From an uncultured beta proteobacterium (GTDB taxonomy: Bacteria > Pseudomonadota > Gammaproteobacteria > Burkholderiales > Burkholderiaceae_C): DNA of 7,097 nt. A program made the position numbers and the translations under genes. How positions within the stretch are numbered: the stretch's first letter is position 1; every line of letters begins with the position of its first letter. Below, piece after piece: positions 6,089-7,097 of this stretch. The stretch spans positions 1-7,097 of the forward strand of contig CAIYNH010000833.1 in NCBI GenBank assembly GCA_903927495.1, written 5' to 3'. Below the pieces are notes generated by a model that was not told where the DNA came from, ran no database searches, and saw only the letters and a list, made by a program, of their open reading frames with translations.

Positions 6089-6790
6089 TTAAACTCTCCT
6101 GGGAATAAGGGACAAAAATTCACGGCGCAGGTTGGCATCTTTGAGAAAACTGCCACGCATGACGGAATTGATCATTTTGCTGTCGACATCTTTCACACCA
6201 CGCCAACCCATGCAAAAGTGACTGGCCTCCATGACAATGGCCAAGCCGTCGGGCTGGGTTTTTTGTTGAATCAGGTCGGCCAGTTGTACCACGGCCTCCT
6301 CTTGTATCTGCGGCCGTCCCATGACCCACTCAGCCAACCGAGCATATTTTGACAAACCAATCACATTGGTGTGCTCGTTAGGCAGCACGCCAATCCAGAT
6401 CTTGCCCAGGATCGGACAAAAATGATGGCTGCAAGCACTGCGTACAGTAATCGGTCCAACGATCATCAACTCGTTGAGGTGCTCCGCGTTTGGAAATTCG
6501 GTGATCTCAGGGGCTTTGACATAGCGCCCCTGAAACACTTCCTTGAGGTACATCTTGGCAACCCGCCGCGCTGTATCGTCGGTATTATGATCATGCTCGG
6601 TGTCAATCACCAAGCTGCTGAGCACGCCCTTCATCTTAGACTCGACCTCATCGAGAAGCAGATCAAGTTCACCGGGTTGGATGAAATCGGCAATGTTGTC
6701 ATTGGCATTAAACCGCTTGCGTGCCAACTTGATGCGTTCCCTGATCTTGACAGATACCGGTGTGCCTACTTCGCAATCTTCTGAATTCAT
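6089..6790 (-). CDS. folE: GTP cyclohydrolase I (FolE type, CSHH variant)
   Basis: Converts GTP to 7,8-dihydroneopterin triphosphate, the first step to folate and other pterins; the family forms large ring-shaped oligomers. At 233 residues it is slightly longer than the E. coli enzyme. Zinc ligands are Cys120 and His123 in ACSHHF and Cys193 in HFCMGWRG, with His122 and His191 beside them. Gln163-Glu164 (QIQEE) match the GTP-binding pair, Arg197 lies in RGV, and IGLSKYARL (144-152) and MINSVMRG (206-213) are family blocks. Ser121 stands where E. coli has Glu111 (CEHH), suggesting a distinct FolE subgroup, perhaps a paralog beside a housekeeping copy. Start at ATG 6790, with no clear Shine-Dalgarno sequence. 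BLUF follows in the same direction two bases after its stop, so one mRNA is nearly certain. FolE could simply supply folate, or a pterin used in light signalling. Confidence 0.92.
   Translation of the reverse strand: MNSEDCEVGTPVSVKIRERIKLARKRFNANDNIADFIQPGELDLLLDEVESKMKGVLSSLVIDTEHDHNTDDTARRVAKMYLKEVFQGRYVKAPEITEFPNAEHLNELMIVGPITVRSACSHHFCPILGKIWIGVLPNEHTNVIGLSKYARLAEWVMGRPQIQEEAVVQLADLIQQKTQPDGLAIVMEASHFCMGWRGVKDVDSKMINSVMRGSFLKDANLRREFLSLIPRRV
6096..6100 (-). promoter_or_regulatory. strong Shine-Dalgarno site of the BLUF gene inside the end of folE
   Basis: On the minus strand AGGAG, nine bases before the BLUF ATG, is formed by the last sense codons of folE (AGG AGA GTT, then TAA). Two Arg codons that are usually rare in GC-rich bacteria thus double as a ribosome binding site, a sign of coupled translation. 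Confidence 0.75.
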
Positions 6791-6895
6791 GAAATGTGTT
6801 TACTTGTGAATGAATATCGCTGAATGGTATCAGTCTTTTTAAAACAAGGTTATTAGCCTCTAGCCCTTACTATAAAAGCGTAGACAGCTACCATT
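6791..6895 (-). promoter_or_regulatory. intergenic region between clsB-like gene and folE, likely carrying the folE promoter
   Basis: This 105-base AT-rich gap has no gene. On the minus strand TATAGT (6874-6869) is a five-of-six -10 match but lacks a good -35 box. A TG-extended TACCAT (4 of 6) lies nearer to folE, also without a clear -35. GTAG-ACAG-CTAC (6880-6891, plus strand) is a 4-bp stem just after the clsB-like stop, followed on the minus strand by GCTTTT; it is too short to call a terminator. CATTCA occurs twice, 14 bases apart, upstream of folE. Confidence 0.3.
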
Positions 6896-7097
6896 TTAAT
6901 AGTGCTTACCGTTTAAGAAAATCAAAGCACGCATCAGCATGAATGCAAAATGCTCCAAAAATCGCATCCAAAAAGGTCGACCTGCATAAACCGCCGCGTC
7001 AACCTGCACACCGCCTTCTTGCATGGCAAGTTCCAGACGCGTTTGCAAGGCTTGTGCAAAAACCACATTATTAACAACAACATTGGCCTCACGAGCC
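6896..7097 (-). CDS. clsB: C-terminal end of a phospholipase-D-type cardiolipin synthase (partial)
   Basis: The last 66 codons of a minus-strand gene enter from the right edge in frame from 7096 and end with TAA at 6896-6898. The fragment starts with AREANVVVNN, which resembles the segment after the second HKD motif in ClsB-type cardiolipin synthases. It continues with a Leu/Arg/Glu helix, RPFWMRFLEH, and a hydrophobic C-terminus ending LNGKHY, compatible with membrane association. These enzymes make cardiolipin from phosphatidyl lipids at the inner membrane. No HKD motif is inside the window, so the call rests on the C-terminal pattern alone. It runs in the same direction as folE with 105 bases between them, so they could share a transcript. 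It could also be another member of the phospholipase D superfamily. Confidence 0.6.
   Translation of the reverse strand, partial: AREANVVVNNVVFAQALQTRLELAMQEGGVQVDAAVYAGRPFWMRFLEHFAFMLMRALIFLNGKHY

Noticed and set aside
6371..6784. Long plus-strand open frame opposite folE
   Set aside because: FolE on the other strand carries all family motifs. This frame has none.

Overview
The window looks like a chromosomal segment of a betaproteobacterium, most likely Burkholderiales of the Comamonadaceae type (Rhodoferax/Polaromonas-like). This is an inference from how the proteins read (GpmA, FolE, BLUF and ClsB-like tails) and from the gene order gpmA - S41 peptidase - moeB/thiF; no database search was possible. 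I see no mobile element, tRNA, rRNA, CRISPR array or long repeat.

Layout: positions 1-324 are AT-rich and hold no gene I can support. They contain a plausible sigma70-type promoter with an A/T-rich upstream tract and a roughly 160-base leader with a small perfect hairpin. Then come three plus-strand genes: gpmA (325-1068, phosphoglycerate mutase with unusual active-site substitutions), a membrane-anchored or exported S41/PDZ C-terminal processing protease (1153-2625), and a MoeB/ThiF-type adenylyltransferase (2639-3388). A minus-strand exported staphylococcal-nuclease-like gene (3399-3899) meets moeB tail to tail. A short divergent intergenic region with a 10-bp palindrome separates it from a plus-strand pair whose two genes are one base apart: a sensor-less GGDEF diguanylate cyclase (3964-4806) and a FlhG/MinD-like ATPase (4808-5644). 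Facing that pair on the minus strand is a second tightly coupled pair, a folE-type GTP cyclohydrolase I (6089-6790) followed by a stand-alone BLUF blue-light receptor (5664-6086). The right edge holds the last 66 codons of a phospholipase-D-type cardiolipin synthase (6896-7097, minus).

How the genes may work together: the left block is housekeeping (glycolysis, envelope proteolysis, sulfur carrier activation). The right half is the interesting part. A short BLUF receptor with all key flavin-pocket residues is co-translated with a GTP cyclohydrolase I, and it sits 19 bp from a diguanylate cyclase/FlhG-like pair. BLUF proteins often act by binding a partner or are fused to c-di-GMP enzymes, and FlhG/FleN-type ATPases belong to c-di-GMP-linked flagellar control. 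The arrangement therefore suggests a possible split light / c-di-GMP / pterin module. That link rests on gene position only and is a hypothesis.
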